From Acidovorax carolinensis (GTDB taxonomy: Bacteria; Pseudomonadota; Gammaproteobacteria; Burkholderiales; Burkholderiaceae_C): 64,000 nt of DNA. A program made the position numbers and the translations under genes. The stretch lies in the NCBI RefSeq assembly GCF_002157145.1, contig NZ_CP021361.1:4058626-4122625 (forward strand), given 5' to 3'. Numbering within the stretch: the first letter of the stretch is position 1; each line of letters starts with the position of its first letter. Positions 1 to 8,338 of this stretch are shown one piece after another. The notes beneath the pieces were generated by a model. That model had not been told where the DNA came from, ran no database searches, and saw nothing but the letters and a program-made list of their open reading frames with translations.

Positions 1-1383
1 CAGGGTTTCAGGTGAAATAGGCTCCTGGCGCCCGTCTGGCAAGCGCTCATAGCTATCAAAAACAGAGTGCGTGCCCAGGTGAGACGTGCCCGGCGTGGCT
101 CGCGCGGGGTCAAAGGCGGTGCCGGTTTCCTGCTGCCAGACAAAGGCGGCCAGCGTGGCAAAGCGCACCTCGGGGTGGATGCAGCCATCGGCGTCAAAAA
201 TCGGCGCGCCCAGCCTCTGGAAGCGAAAGCCGCCGCCGCCCTGCCAGCCCACCGCCTGGCTGATGCCGCCCTGCTCGCCGTCAATCACCTTTTGCAGGCG
301 CGGCAGGCAATGGGTGGCAGCGTGCTCGCCCATCTCGATGCCGATCCAGCGCCGGCCCATCTTGTGGGCGACTGCGGCCGTGGTGCCGGAGCCGAGGAAG
401 CTGTCGAGGACGAGGTCGTTGGGGTGGGTGGCGATGTGGAGGATGCGCTGGATCAGGCGTTCTGGCTTCGGGGTCCCGAAGCTGGTTTCACCACCGAAAA
501 GAGTGTTCGCCTCTTTTTTTGCTTCGTCGGTGTGACCTACTTCTTCCGATGGCCACCATGTCCAGGGAGCCAGCCCAGGCACTTCTGACAGGTAGCGAAT
601 GATGTTGGGCTGTGCATCCCCATTCTTGCCAAAGTAAATCCTGCCTTCTGCAAGTAAGCGCTCATAGGTAGCCCTGGCGATGCCCCAACACCGCCCGTCT
701 GGGGGGAAATGCGATTTGCCGCTGGGTGTGACAACTTCGTAGAACTGTTCTGGCGTAGCGTGGCCTGCCTGTGCCGTCATCGGCACAGGCCGCCAACGCC
801 CTTGTGGGTCGTTGTTGGGGTTGCGGTAAACCTTTGCCTGTTCCTCGTTCATGGGTACCAGATTGCGCTCACGCTTGAAACGTTCTGGATTTCGTGCATA
901 CACATGAAGGTAGTCATGCACATCGCCAATCGCTTCACGGTTTTCTCGTGAGTAGCGCTTTTGCCAAACGCAACTCGCCACAAAATTCCGCCGCCCAAAC
1001 ACCTCATCCATCAGCACCTTGAGGTAATGCCCCTCGTTGTCGTCGATCGTCACCCAGATCGAGCCGTCGTCACTGAGCAGGTCGCGCAGCAGCTGCAGGC
1101 GCGGCAGCATCATGCTGAGCCACTGGCTGTGCTCCAGGTTGTCGTCGTAATGCTCGAAGGCGCTTTTGGTGTTGTAGGGCGGGTCGATGAAGATGCATTT
1201 CACCTGCCCCCGGTAAAACGGCAGCAGGGCCTTGAGGGCTTCGAGGTTGTCGCCCTGGATGAGCAGGTTGCCTTGTGCGCTGGCGGCGTCGCCGTGGGTC
1301 GAGACGTTTTCCAGCAGGCGGTAGGGCACCTGGGCGGCGGTGGTGAAGGCGTGGGCGCGGTTGAGCCAGTCGAGGGTGGGCAT
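1..1383 (-). CDS. Type III-like Mod DNA methyltransferase, partial (3' end off the left edge)
   Basis: Site-specific DNA methyltransferase of the beta class, like the Mod subunit of Type III restriction-modification systems; it would methylate adenine (or N4-cytosine). Reading the minus strand from ATG 1383, the protein opens MPTLDWLNRAHAFTT, has the catalytic IDPPYNT near residue 66, a YLxE...W...GH linker block typical of Type III Mod proteins, PKPERLIQRI, and then the SAM-binding SFLGSGTT near residue 330. DPPY before FxGxG is the beta order. At least 461 codons are open to the edge. An in-frame ATG at 1446 is possible but 1383 matches the usual N-terminus. The last visible codons overlap a dispersed repeat (22-64). 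The Res partner would lie outside the window, so a solitary methylase cannot be excluded. Confidence 0.88.
   Translation of the reverse strand, partial: MPTLDWLNRAHAFTTAAQVPYRLLENVSTHGDAASAQGNLLIQGDNLEALKALLPFYRGQVKCIFIDPPYNTKSAFEHYDDNLEHSQWLSMMLPRLQLLRDLLSDDGSIWVTIDDNEGHYLKVLMDEVFGRRNFVASCVWQKRYSRENREAIGDVHDYLHVYARNPERFKRERNLVPMNEEQAKVYRNPNNDPQGRWRPVPMTAQAGHATPEQFYEVVTPSGKSHFPPDGRCWGIARATYERLLAEGRIYFGKNGDAQPNIIRYLSEVPGLAPWTWWPSEEVGHTDEAKKEANTLFGGETSFGTPKPERLIQRILHIATHPNDLVLDSFLGSGTTAAVAHKMGRRWIGIEMGEHAATHCLPRLQKVIDGEQGGISQAVGWQGGGGFRFQRLGAPIFDADGCIHPEVRFATLAAFVWQQETGTAFDPARATPGTSHLGTHSVFDSYERLPDGRQEPISPETL
22..64 (-). repeat. Dispersed palindromic repeat, copy 1, inside the Mod gene
   Basis: Contains AAGCGCTCATAGCTATCAAA, the core shared by the other copies in this window. 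It lies within the open frame of the methyltransferase, where the GATAGCTAT core reads DSY. Confidence 0.65.
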
Positions 1384-1500
1384 GGGGTGGTGGTGTCGGG
1401 CCGGGGGGGCCGGTGAAAGCAGGCGGTATTGTGTGGCCTGCGCCATGGCGCGGAGCCACCCGCAGGGGGTGGCGCGGTGGGGCGGGGCAACGCGGTGACT

Positions 1501-1725
1501 TTAGCCGCCGTGGATGGCGGCCGCCACGATGATGCTGATGCCCAAACTCATGGCGGCCACCACCATGGCCAGGGCCTTGTTCTGTTTTTCGACGATTTCG
1601 CGCCACAGGTCGTAGGGCGTGATCTTGTCGATGAGGACGAAGCTGAGCCAGAACACCAGCACGCCCACCAGGGCAAACAGGATGGAGCCAAAAAATGCGG
1701 CGGGCCGCAGCCATTCAATTCCCAT
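1501..1725 (-). CDS. DUF350 small membrane protein
   Basis: A 74-residue inner-membrane protein with two hydrophobic segments (about residues 9-32 and 50-70) and a conserved middle KITPYDLWREI, as in DUF350 proteins. A strong GGAGGT ribosome binding site precedes ATG 1725. It starts 21 bp after the DUF4178 gene ends, so the SPFH, DUF4178 and DUF350 genes look like one operon. DUF350 proteins are known to co-occur with DUF4178 and SPFH or PspA-type membrane-stress modules; the molecular role is unknown. Confidence 0.8.
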   Translation of the reverse strand: MGIEWLRPAAFFGSILFALVGVLVFWLSFVLIDKITPYDLWREIVEKQNKALAMVVAAMSLGISIIVAAAIHGG

Positions 1726-1746
1726 GATGACCTCCGTGGGTAAAAA

Positions 1747-3246
1747 TTATTTGTGCCCGCCGCCGGATGAATACCCGCCAAACGAGCCGCCCGAACTGCG
1801 GTATCCGCTGCCCGACGACCCTGAGCAATTGCCCAGGATGATGAGCAGGATGAGGATGATGACCGCAATCAGGATGATGGTGCCGCAGCCCAGGCCCGAC
1901 TTGGCCACGAAGGGGCCGGGGTCGTCGCGCTGCAGCACGTCTTTCTTGTCTTCGAGCTTGAAGGCCTTGACCACGGTGTCGCTGGCCAGCTTGTCGCCAG
2001 ACGACCAGGTGATCTCACTCTTGCTTTGCTCCATCGACAGCAGGCCCTTGCTGCTTTCAAAGTCGCGGTTGCTGGTTTTCTGGCCGCGCTCCACCTGCCA
2101 GTAGAACTCGCCCAGCACGTAGGTGGTTTCGGCCTCGTAGCTGTATTTGAGCTGGTAGGTGGTGCCCATATAGGTGGCGCTGCGGCCGCTGGCGGCCAAG
2201 GTGGGCGCGCCCGTGGTGGGGCGCACCAGGCTCCAGCCTTCTTCCGAATCGACCAGAAAGGCAAAGCCGCGCTTTTGGTTGTAGAGCAGGTATTCGCTCC
2301 AGCCAAAGTGTTCATCGTCACCTGGCTCCACGCCCATGCGGTGCTGAAATCCCACCACCTGCCAGGGTACGCCCTGCAGCTGGCCCTTGCTGCCCAGCGG
2401 GATGATGGGGCGCACCGGCTCGTCCTGCTGGGCCGAGCGCAGTTCGCCGCCCACGCCGCTATCGAGGCTGATGATGCTGGCGCACGAGCCGCAGGTTACG
2501 GTTTTGGAGGTGGCCAGCTGCACCTGCACCGGCGCGCCGCAGTGCGGGCAGTTGAACTGGCGGCCTTTTTCGTCTTTGGCCGATTCGTCTTTCAGACCGG
2601 TGAGCTGCAGGTCTTCGAGCAGTACTGCCTTGCCGCGCTCGACGCCGGGCGGTGTGTGGCCGTAGTCGATGCTGACCACTTCACCGTCGGCGCTGCGCAG
2701 CTCCACCAGGTCGAAAAGCTGCCCCAGCGGCGGCAGCTTGGGCAGCTCGCCCTGGGCCGAGATCAGCTGCGCCTGGCCCGTGTAGGCCACGCTGTAGGGC
2801 TTGCCGTTGATGGCCGTTGTGGTGCCGATGCGAAAGCGTGCGGCCTCGGGCATGTCGCGGCCGGGGTCGATGGGGCGAGTGAAGACGTAGGCGCCGTTGT
2901 CCTCGCCCAGCGTGGCCAGCGTGCCGTCTTGCAAGAAGGCGGCCCATTCGGTCCAGACGCCCGCGTCGCCCTTGTATTGCAGGCGTCCAATCAGCGTGAA
3001 GGGCAGGTCCTTGCCGTCGATGTTGATGCGGCCGCTGGCCATGAGCTGCAGCGGGCTGTGGTCGTCGAACAGCTCGGCCATCTTGCCCAGGCGCGTGAGC
3101 ACCTCGCCGCTGCGCACCACGGTGCTCTGGCAGTAGCCGCAGACGGCGTGCGTGGACTGCGCGCTCTTGAACTCAACCGGCGCACCGCAGCCGGGGCAGG
3201 GCGCGCGGTAGTAACGCTGGGTGGGCTGTGTGGGGTCGGTAGCCAT
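1747..3246 (-). CDS. Zinc-ribbon DUF4178 domain membrane protein
   Basis: A 499-residue protein with two zinc ribbons (CPGCG...CGYC near residue 18 and CPHCG...CGSC near residue 233), each followed by a DUF4178-type beta-rich region. A single C-terminal transmembrane helix (about 447-470, IILIAVIILILLIIL) leads into a Gly/Ser-rich tail. The duplicated ribbon-DUF4178 layout suggests a sensor or scaffold exposed to the cytoplasm and anchored at its C-terminus. It sits between the SPFH and DUF350 genes on the same strand. Biochemical function is not established for the family. Confidence 0.8.
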   Translation of the reverse strand: MATDPTQPTQRYYRAPCPGCGAPVEFKSAQSTHAVCGYCQSTVVRSGEVLTRLGKMAELFDDHSPLQLMASGRINIDGKDLPFTLIGRLQYKGDAGVWTEWAAFLQDGTLATLGEDNGAYVFTRPIDPGRDMPEAARFRIGTTTAINGKPYSVAYTGQAQLISAQGELPKLPPLGQLFDLVELRSADGEVVSIDYGHTPPGVERGKAVLLEDLQLTGLKDESAKDEKGRQFNCPHCGAPVQVQLATSKTVTCGSCASIISLDSGVGGELRSAQQDEPVRPIIPLGSKGQLQGVPWQVVGFQHRMGVEPGDDEHFGWSEYLLYNQKRGFAFLVDSEEGWSLVRPTTGAPTLAASGRSATYMGTTYQLKYSYEAETTYVLGEFYWQVERGQKTSNRDFESSKGLLSMEQSKSEITWSSGDKLASDTVVKAFKLEDKKDVLQRDDPGPFVAKSGLGCGTIILIAVIILILLIILGNCSGSSGSGYRSSGGSFGGYSSGGGHK

Positions 3247-3293
3247 CGGGCGGGGGCTGCTTGCGCCGTGCAGCGCGGACTTGAGGCGTTTTT

Positions 3294-3346
3294 GGCCTCA
3301 AGCGCTTTTCTGCAAAGCACTAGCAGCTATTGAGTTGATAGCAACC
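3294..3346 (-). repeat. Dispersed palindromic repeat, copy 2
   Basis: Full-length copy between the SPFH gene and the DUF4178 gene: AAGCGCTTTTCTGCAAAGC followed by AGCAGCTATTGAGTTGATAG. The inner inverted repeat can form a hairpin. Confidence 0.75.
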
Positions 3347-3350
3347 AGGG

Positions 3351-4394
3351 TCAAACCAGCTTCTTGAGCAGCTCGACCTTCTTGGCGTCGAACTCTTCCT
3401 GCGTGAGGATGCCCTTGGACTTGAGCTCGCCCAGCTTTTCCAGCGTGGCCATCACGTCCTCGGGCTTGACGCCTGCCGCCGCAGCAGGGGCTGCCTGCGC
3501 TGCCGTACCGCCACCTTGCAGGCCAGCCTGCAGGTTTTGCGCCAGCACCTGGCCCAGCGCCACGCCGGCGCCCAGGCCCATGGCATCGCCCGCAATGCCG
3601 CCGCCGCCACTGCCCGCGCCTTCCGCGAACTTCGGAATCGCCTGCGCCGTCTGGTACTGCATGAACTTGCCCATGTCGTTGCCGACCATGCCCATGCCGA
3701 TCTTCTGGTCGAGAATTTTTTGCAGCTCTTCGGGCAGCGAGACGTTCTGCACCGTGAGGTTTTCGATCAAGAGGCCCAGCTTGGCGAAGACCGGCGCCAG
3801 CTCCTTGGTCAGCGCCTCGGCAAACATCACCTGGTTGGCCGCGAGGTCCAGAAACGGCAGGCCGCTGCCGGCAATGGCGTTGCTGATGTTCTGCAGCACC
3901 AGGCCGCGCAACTGGCCTTCCAGGTCGGCCACGGGGTAGGAATCGCGCGTGCCCGATATTTCGGTGTGGAACAGCTTGGGGTCGGCGATGCGGAAGGCGT
4001 AATTGCCAAACGCGCGCAGGCGCACGGCGCCAAAGTCCTTGTCGCGGATGGTGATGGGCTGGGGTGTGCCCCATTTCTGGTCGATCTGCTGGCGCGTGCT
4101 GAAGAAGTAGACATCGCTCTTGAAGGGCGACTCGAAAAGCTTGTCCCAGTTCTTTAGGTAGGTCAGCACCGGCAGCGTCTGCGTGGTGAGCTTGTAGGTG
4201 CCGGGGCCGAACACGTCGGCCACCTGACCTTCGTTCACGAAGATGGCCATTTGCGACTCGCGCACCGTGAGCGAGGCACCGTTCTGGATTTCCATGTCGG
4301 CCATCGGGAAGCGCCAGGCCAGCGTGCCATCCCCCTCTTCGGTCCACTGGATGATGTCAATGAACTGTTTCTTGATGAAGTCCATGAGGGCCAT
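3351..4394 (-). CDS. SPFH-domain protein with C-terminal SHOCT motif
   Basis: A 347-residue SPFH (stomatin/prohibitin/flotillin-like) protein of the YdjI / virion-core-like group. It starts at ATG 4394 behind a GGGAG site. The SPFH region covers about residues 25-250, then a Gly-rich stretch, then an Ala-rich linker (about 275-310), and finally a SHOCT-type helical pair (LEKLGELKSKGILTQEEFDA, about 312-340), usually an oligomerisation tail. SPFH proteins form membrane-associated rings. With the DUF4178 and DUF350 genes immediately downstream it probably forms a membrane-integrity module; this is inferred from the neighbourhood. Confidence 0.85.
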   Translation of the reverse strand: MALMDFIKKQFIDIIQWTEEGDGTLAWRFPMADMEIQNGASLTVRESQMAIFVNEGQVADVFGPGTYKLTTQTLPVLTYLKNWDKLFESPFKSDVYFFSTRQQIDQKWGTPQPITIRDKDFGAVRLRAFGNYAFRIADPKLFHTEISGTRDSYPVADLEGQLRGLVLQNISNAIAGSGLPFLDLAANQVMFAEALTKELAPVFAKLGLLIENLTVQNVSLPEELQKILDQKIGMGMVGNDMGKFMQYQTAQAIPKFAEGAGSGGGGIAGDAMGLGAGVALGQVLAQNLQAGLQGGGTAAQAAPAAAAGVKPEDVMATLEKLGELKSKGILTQEEFDAKKVELLKKLV

Positions 4395-4616
4395 GCGGTG
4401 CTCCCGGTTGTGCTAAGGGGTTGGGCAAAAAGAGCGGCCATCATAGCAACGGGGGGTGACGGCGAAAGCGGCCGGTTCGGGCCGCGCGGCAGCGCTTGAT
4501 AGCGGCTATCTGCGCTTTAGGCACGATCAATTGGTCGTTTCTATTGAGAATGACTACCATTTGACTGTGCCTGCTTTTCACCGCAGGCCCTGTTTGTTGA
4601 AGCCAAGGAGTTCGCC

Positions 4617-4865
4617 ATGTCCTTCATCCGCCGCACCGCCCGCCAGAACAAGACCATGCTGATGAAGACGGGCAGCTACTACCTCATCCACATCTGCGTG
4701 GCCGCCCTGGTGGCCTATGCCGTCACGGGCAACCTGTGGGCCTCGCTCACGCTGAGCCTGCTCGAACCCACGGTGCAGGCCGTCGCCTTCTTCTTTCATG
4801 AAAAGGCCTGGGAACGGGCCGCCCGGCGCAACGCCGGCAGCGCCGCCACACTGCAGAACGCCTGA
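4617..4865 (+). CDS. DUF2061 membrane protein
   Basis: An 82-residue protein with two hydrophobic segments and the DUF2061 pattern (KTGSYYLIHICVAALVAYA ... EPTVQAVAFFFHEKAWERA). DUF2061 proteins are small integral membrane proteins of unknown role. An AAGGAG site precedes ATG 4617. It is the first gene of a short rightward pair with the small ORF at 4895, ahead of a terminator at 5020. Confidence 0.8.
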   Translation: MSFIRRTARQNKTMLMKTGSYYLIHICVAALVAYAVTGNLWASLTLSLLEPTVQAVAFFFHEKAWERAARRNAGSAATLQNA

Positions 4866-4894
4866 ACCAACCCCACTCTTAAAGGAGCATCACC

Positions 4895-4990
4895 ATGTAC
4901 CGCGTTCCCTTGCGCAGCCGCAGCACCGCCGGTCTTGCCTTTCAGCGCTGGCTGGTGCACCGCCTGGCCGGGTTGGCGTCGACCGGCTGA
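4895..4990 (+). CDS. Candidate 31-residue small protein
   Basis: ATG 4895 follows an AAAGGAG site with a 7-8 nt spacer, 29 bp after the DUF2061 stop and just before a terminator. The product opens MYRVPLRSRSTAGLAF and continues QRWLVHRLAGLASTG; it is basic and amphipathic. I do not recognise a family. Support comes from the ribosome binding site, operon position and terminator; conservation was not tested. Confidence 0.45.
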   Translation: MYRVPLRSRSTAGLAFQRWLVHRLAGLASTG

Positions 4991-5019
4991 AGCGCTGTTT
5001 TCGGGCCGCAGAAACAGCA

Positions 5020-5043
5020 ATGCCCCGACAGGCGGGGCATTTG
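5020..5043. terminator. Bidirectional intrinsic terminator
   Basis: Stem ATGCCCC / GGGGCAT (5020-5026 with 5034-5040) with A-rich sequence to the left and TTT to the right, between the rightward DUF2061 pair and the leftward flagellar-rod-like gene. Confidence 0.7.
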
Positions 5044-5075
5044 CGCGAAGGGGGTCTGGCTTTGCGGCGTGCGGC

Positions 5076-5381
5076 TCAGGCCTTCACGTCGAGCAGCGCG
5101 CCCATCATCTCGTCCTGTGTCTGGATGGTCTGCAGGTTGGCCTTGAACGCGTAGGTGGCTGACATCTGCTCCACGGCCTCTTTTTCCAGCGCCACGCCGT
5201 CCGCCTCTTGCTGGCGTTGCACCGTGGCGCGCACGCCCGCGCTGTCGGCCACGGCCTGCTGCGCCACCGCCTGGCGGCGGTAGCCGGGCGTGTTCATGTT
5301 GGCCACGTTGTTGGCCGAGGCATCCAGCCGCAACTGGGCGGCCTGCAGGCCCGAACTGCCAATTGAAGAAAGGGATGCCAT
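5076..5381 (-). CDS. Flagellar basal-body rod-like protein (orphan)
   Basis: A 101-residue protein with the N-terminal signature of rod, hook and filament proteins (SSIGSSGLQAAQLRLDASAN, then NTPGYRR) and a C-terminal heptad helix (FKANLQTIQTQDEMMGALLD), which assemble as a coiled coil. ATG 5381 (MASLSSIG) fits the family better than the upstream in-frame start. It is shorter than FlgB, FlgC or FlgG and no other flagellar genes lie nearby, so it may be a stray paralogue of unknown use. Confidence 0.75.
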   Translation of the reverse strand: MASLSSIGSSGLQAAQLRLDASANNVANMNTPGYRRQAVAQQAVADSAGVRATVQRQQEADGVALEKEAVEQMSATYAFKANLQTIQTQDEMMGALLDVKA

Positions 5382-5459
5382 GGAACGCCTTACAAAAAGT
5401 TGCAACAACAGACCGCATTCTGCAGCCCGCCGCGGGCTGCGCGCAAGGCCATGCGCCCA

Positions 5460-6392
5460 TCATCCATGCGCGGCCAGCAGGCATTGCGCAAACGCCTGGG
5501 CCGCGCGCGGCGGCTGGGGCGACTTGCGCAGCACGCTGACAAACTGGCAGCGGTAGAAGAACTGCGCCGGCAGCACGGCCTGCATCTGGCCCTGGCGCTC
5601 GAAGGCTTCGGCGTAGTGGTCGGGCAGAAAACCCAGGTAGCGGCCCGAGAGGATCAGCGTGGCAATCGACTCCTGGTCGAACCCCGTGGCCTTGCGCGGC
5701 AGGCGCGCGCTGTGGCTCAGCTCCATGTTGGGCGAGTGATAGCCCAGGCCCGCAAGCTGGTAGGCGCGCAGCGATTCCCAGGTGAGCGTGGCATGGTCGG
5801 TGCCATAGAGCGGGTGCCGTGCGCCGCAGTACAGCAGCATGGTTTCGGTGAACAGGTTGGCATAGACCAGGCTTTGCGATGCCCGGTGCGCCGGGATGAT
5901 GCCCACATGAAAGCTGCCGTCGATCAGCCCGCGCTCGATGGCGGGGATGGCGGCCACATGCATTTGCAGGCTCACATCCGGGGCCTGCTCGGCAAACAGC
6001 GCAATCGCATCGCCGATGTGCGCCGCCGGGTTGCTGGCGGTCTTGTCGAACACCGCCACGTCGAGGCGCCCGCCCATGCGGCGGTGGATGTCGTCGATGC
6101 TGCTGCGAAACGCATCCACCGCGCTGAGCAGGCGCAGGGTTTCGTCGTACACGCGCTGGCCTTCGGCGGTGAGGGCAAAACCCGCGCGCCCGCGCCGGCA
6201 CAGCGTGAGGCCCAGGCGCGTTTCCAGGTCCTTCATGTGGCGGCTGACGGTGCTGGTGCCGATGTTCAGCTCCAGCTCGGCCGCCGACATGCCGCCGCAC
6301 TCGGCCACGCTCTTGAACACCTGCAGCAGGCGCAAATCCATGTCGCTGAGCTGGCCCAGCACGGCGCGTTCACGGGGGGAAGGGACAGGCAT
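5460..6392 (-). CDS. LysR-family transcriptional regulator
   Basis: A 310-residue LysR regulator. The winged helix-turn-helix is at about residues 18-78 (MDLRLLQVFKSVAECGGMSA ... TVSRHMKDLETRLG), followed by a substrate-binding domain (VAVFDKTASNPAAHIGDAI onwards). ATG 6392 gives the usual length; an internal ATG at 6341 (MDLRLL) is an equally reasonable start, and neither has a clear ribosome binding site. It is divergent from the thiosulfate-dehydrogenase-like gene across about 170 bp and may regulate it, by the usual LysR arrangement. Confidence 0.85.
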   Translation of the reverse strand: MPVPSPRERAVLGQLSDMDLRLLQVFKSVAECGGMSAAELELNIGTSTVSRHMKDLETRLGLTLCRRGRAGFALTAEGQRVYDETLRLLSAVDAFRSSIDDIHRRMGGRLDVAVFDKTASNPAAHIGDAIALFAEQAPDVSLQMHVAAIPAIERGLIDGSFHVGIIPAHRASQSLVYANLFTETMLLYCGARHPLYGTDHATLTWESLRAYQLAGLGYHSPNMELSHSARLPRKATGFDQESIATLILSGRYLGFLPDHYAEAFERQGQMQAVLPAQFFYRCQFVSVLRKSPQPPRAAQAFAQCLLAAHG

Positions 6393-6564
6393 TGCGGTGA
6401 TGCGGGCAAGGGAGAAACAGCCCCCGAGACTACCAGCCCGGCTGCCCGGTTTGGCGCGAACGCAATAGCCTGAAAAGGCTACCGGCTTGGCCGGAACGGG
6501 CGCTTGTTCCGTCGCCGGGCGCTCTCTAGGATGAACCCGTCCCATGAGAAAAGAGAGTAAAACC

Positions 6565-7598
6565 ATGACCACCGCCCTCCAGAAACTGCTTGCCGCCCCC
6601 GCGCTGGCGCTGCTGTGCACCGCCGCCTTTGCCGCCCCCGAGGCCCCCGCGCCCGTCAATCTGGTGGGCCGCGCCGTGCCCGAGATCGACAAGCTGCCGC
6701 CCGGCCAATACCGCGAACTGGTGCAGTACGGCCACGAGCTGACCACGCGCACCTTTGCCCACATCGGCCCCGAGGTGCAGGACGTGCGCCGCCGCCTGGC
6801 CGGCAACAACCTGGCCTGCGCCTCGTGCCACCAGCAAAACGCCACCAAGCCCTTTGCCATGCCCTGGAGCGGCGTGTCGGCCACCTTCCCGCAGTACCGG
6901 GGCGCGAGGACGACATCAGCACCGTGGAAGAGCGCGTCAACGGCTGCATGGAGCGCAGCATGAGCGGCAAGCCCCTGGCGCTGGACTCGCGCGAGATGAA
7001 GGCCTTTGTGACCTATATCTCGTTCCTGTCGCAGGGCATTCCGGTGGGTGCCACGGTGCAGGGCGCTGGCATGGTGCAAAGCAAGATGCCCAACCGGCGC
7101 GCCGACACGGTGGCGGGCGGCAAGGTGTACGAAGCCAAGTGCGCGGTGTGCCACGGCGCCGACGGCCAGGGCCTGCGTGCGGGCAAGGTGGGCGATGCCC
7201 AGGGCTACACCTTCCCGCCGCTGTGGGGCAACGACACCTTCAACAACGGTGCCGGCATGAACCGCCTGATCATGGCCACGCGCTTTATCAAGCACAACAT
7301 GCCGCTGGGCGCCTCGCATGAAGCGCCGCAGCTGAGCGACGACGAGGCCTACGATGTGGCCGCGTTCATGCTCTCCAAGCCGCGCCCCACCAAGGCCAAC
7401 CTGGAAGTGGACTTCCCGGCGCGCTGGAACAAGCCGGTGGATTCGGCCTTCCCGCCCTACCTGCTGGGCGCCACGCCCGACCAGCACCGCTTTGGCCCCT
7501 ACCCGCCACTGGTGGAAAAGCAAAAGCAGATGGTGGAGCAGCTCAAGGCCGGCGCTGCGGCCGAACGCGCCAACGCAGCTGCCAAAAGCGCCCGTTAA
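6565..7598 (+). pseudogene. tsdA: Thiosulfate dehydrogenase (TsdA-like) dihaem cytochrome c, frameshifted
   Basis: TsdA enzymes are periplasmic dihaem cytochromes c that interconvert thiosulfate and tetrathionate. The first part (from ATG 6565, AGAGAG site) has a signal peptide ending near TAAFA and haem motif CASCH. After FPQYRG the frame must move by one base near 6898-6903 to continue REDDISTVEERVNGCMERS, the second haem motif CAVCH and the C-terminal domain. Joined length is about 344 residues, normal for TsdA. The defect is one missing base at CCGGGGCG in a conserved stretch, so this is either a young pseudogene or a sequence error. It converges on a TtrSR-like sensor pair. Confidence 0.75.
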
Positions 7599-7615
7599 AC
7601 GTCTGAAGACTTGAG

Positions 7616-7675
7616 GTGTTTTGAGGCTTCAGCGCTTGCGAAATAAGCGCTGACAGCTATCCATTAAATAGCTTA
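7616..7675 (+). repeat. Dispersed palindromic repeat, copy 3
   Basis: One of the clearest copies: GAGGCTTCAGCGCTT, loop GCGAAAT, AAGCGCTGA (9-bp perfect stem), then CAGCTATCCATTAAATAGC. It lies between two convergent genes and supplies the stop codon of the response-regulator gene (TAA complement at 7673-7675). Confidence 0.8.
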
Positions 7676-8338
7676 CAAATCCTGCGGCGGCGATGCAGGT
7701 GCGCTGCCATCGTCCAGCGCCTGCGGGTCGGCGCGCAGGATCAGGCGGGCCAGGTCGGCGGCGTGGCCGCTGCCGGTTTTCTCGGTGATGCGCTGGCGGT
7801 GCACATGCACCGTGTGGTCGCTGATGCCCAGTTGCCGCGCCACTTCCTTGTTGCTCAGGCCCAGGGCCAGCAGGCGCGCCACGTCGCGCTCGCGCGGCGA
7901 CAGTCGCCCTAGCTGCTCCTGTGCAGCGGCGCGCAGCCCCTGCTGGCGCTGCGCCGCCAGGCCCGCCGCCACCGCGTGGTTCAGCGCATCCAGCAGCGCC
8001 TGCTCGCGAAAAGGCTTTTGCAGAAAGTCGATGGCGCCTGCGCGCATGGCCTGCACGGCCTGGTCGATGTCGCCGTGGCCGGTCATGAACACGATGGGAA
8101 ATGCCCGCCCCAGGGCGGCCAGGCGCCGCTGCAGTTCCAGCCCGCTCATGCGCGGCATGCGGATGTCCAGCAGCAGGCAGCAGCCCTGCGGCGCGGGCGC
8201 CGGGTCGGCGTCCAGAAAATCCTGCGCCTGCGCATAGCCCACGGGCGCAAAGCCCAGCCCTTCCACCATGAACAGGGTGGAGCGCAAAAAGGCGGGGTCG
8301 TCATCGACCACATGGATGACGGGAGCGGGTGCGGTCAT
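7673..8338 (-). CDS. TtrR/FixJ-type response regulator
   Basis: A 221-residue two-component response regulator: receiver domain (residues 1-120) with acidic DDD at 12-14, phosphoacceptor Asp58 in LLLDIRMPRMSG and conserved Lys in LQKPF, then a LuxR-type helix-turn-helix (LSPRERDVARLLALGLSNKE). This is the FixJ/TtrR/TodT layout. ATG 8338 overlaps the end of the upstream kinase gene by 4 bp, so the two are translationally coupled. The target promoter is inferred to be local, perhaps the cytochrome gene. Confidence 0.88.
   Translation of the reverse strand: MTAPAPVIHVVDDDPAFLRSTLFMVEGLGFAPVGYAQAQDFLDADPAPAPQGCCLLLDIRMPRMSGLELQRRLAALGRAFPIVFMTGHGDIDQAVQAMRAGAIDFLQKPFREQALLDALNHAVAAGLAAQRQQGLRAAAQEQLGRLSPRERDVARLLALGLSNKEVARQLGISDHTVHVHRQRITEKTGSGHAADLARLILRADPQALDDGSAPASPPQDL

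Noticed and set aside
4549..4561. Fur-box-like AATGACTACCATT upstream of the DUF2061 gene
   Set aside because: Only about 12 of 19 positions match the full Fur consensus and the gene has no known iron link.
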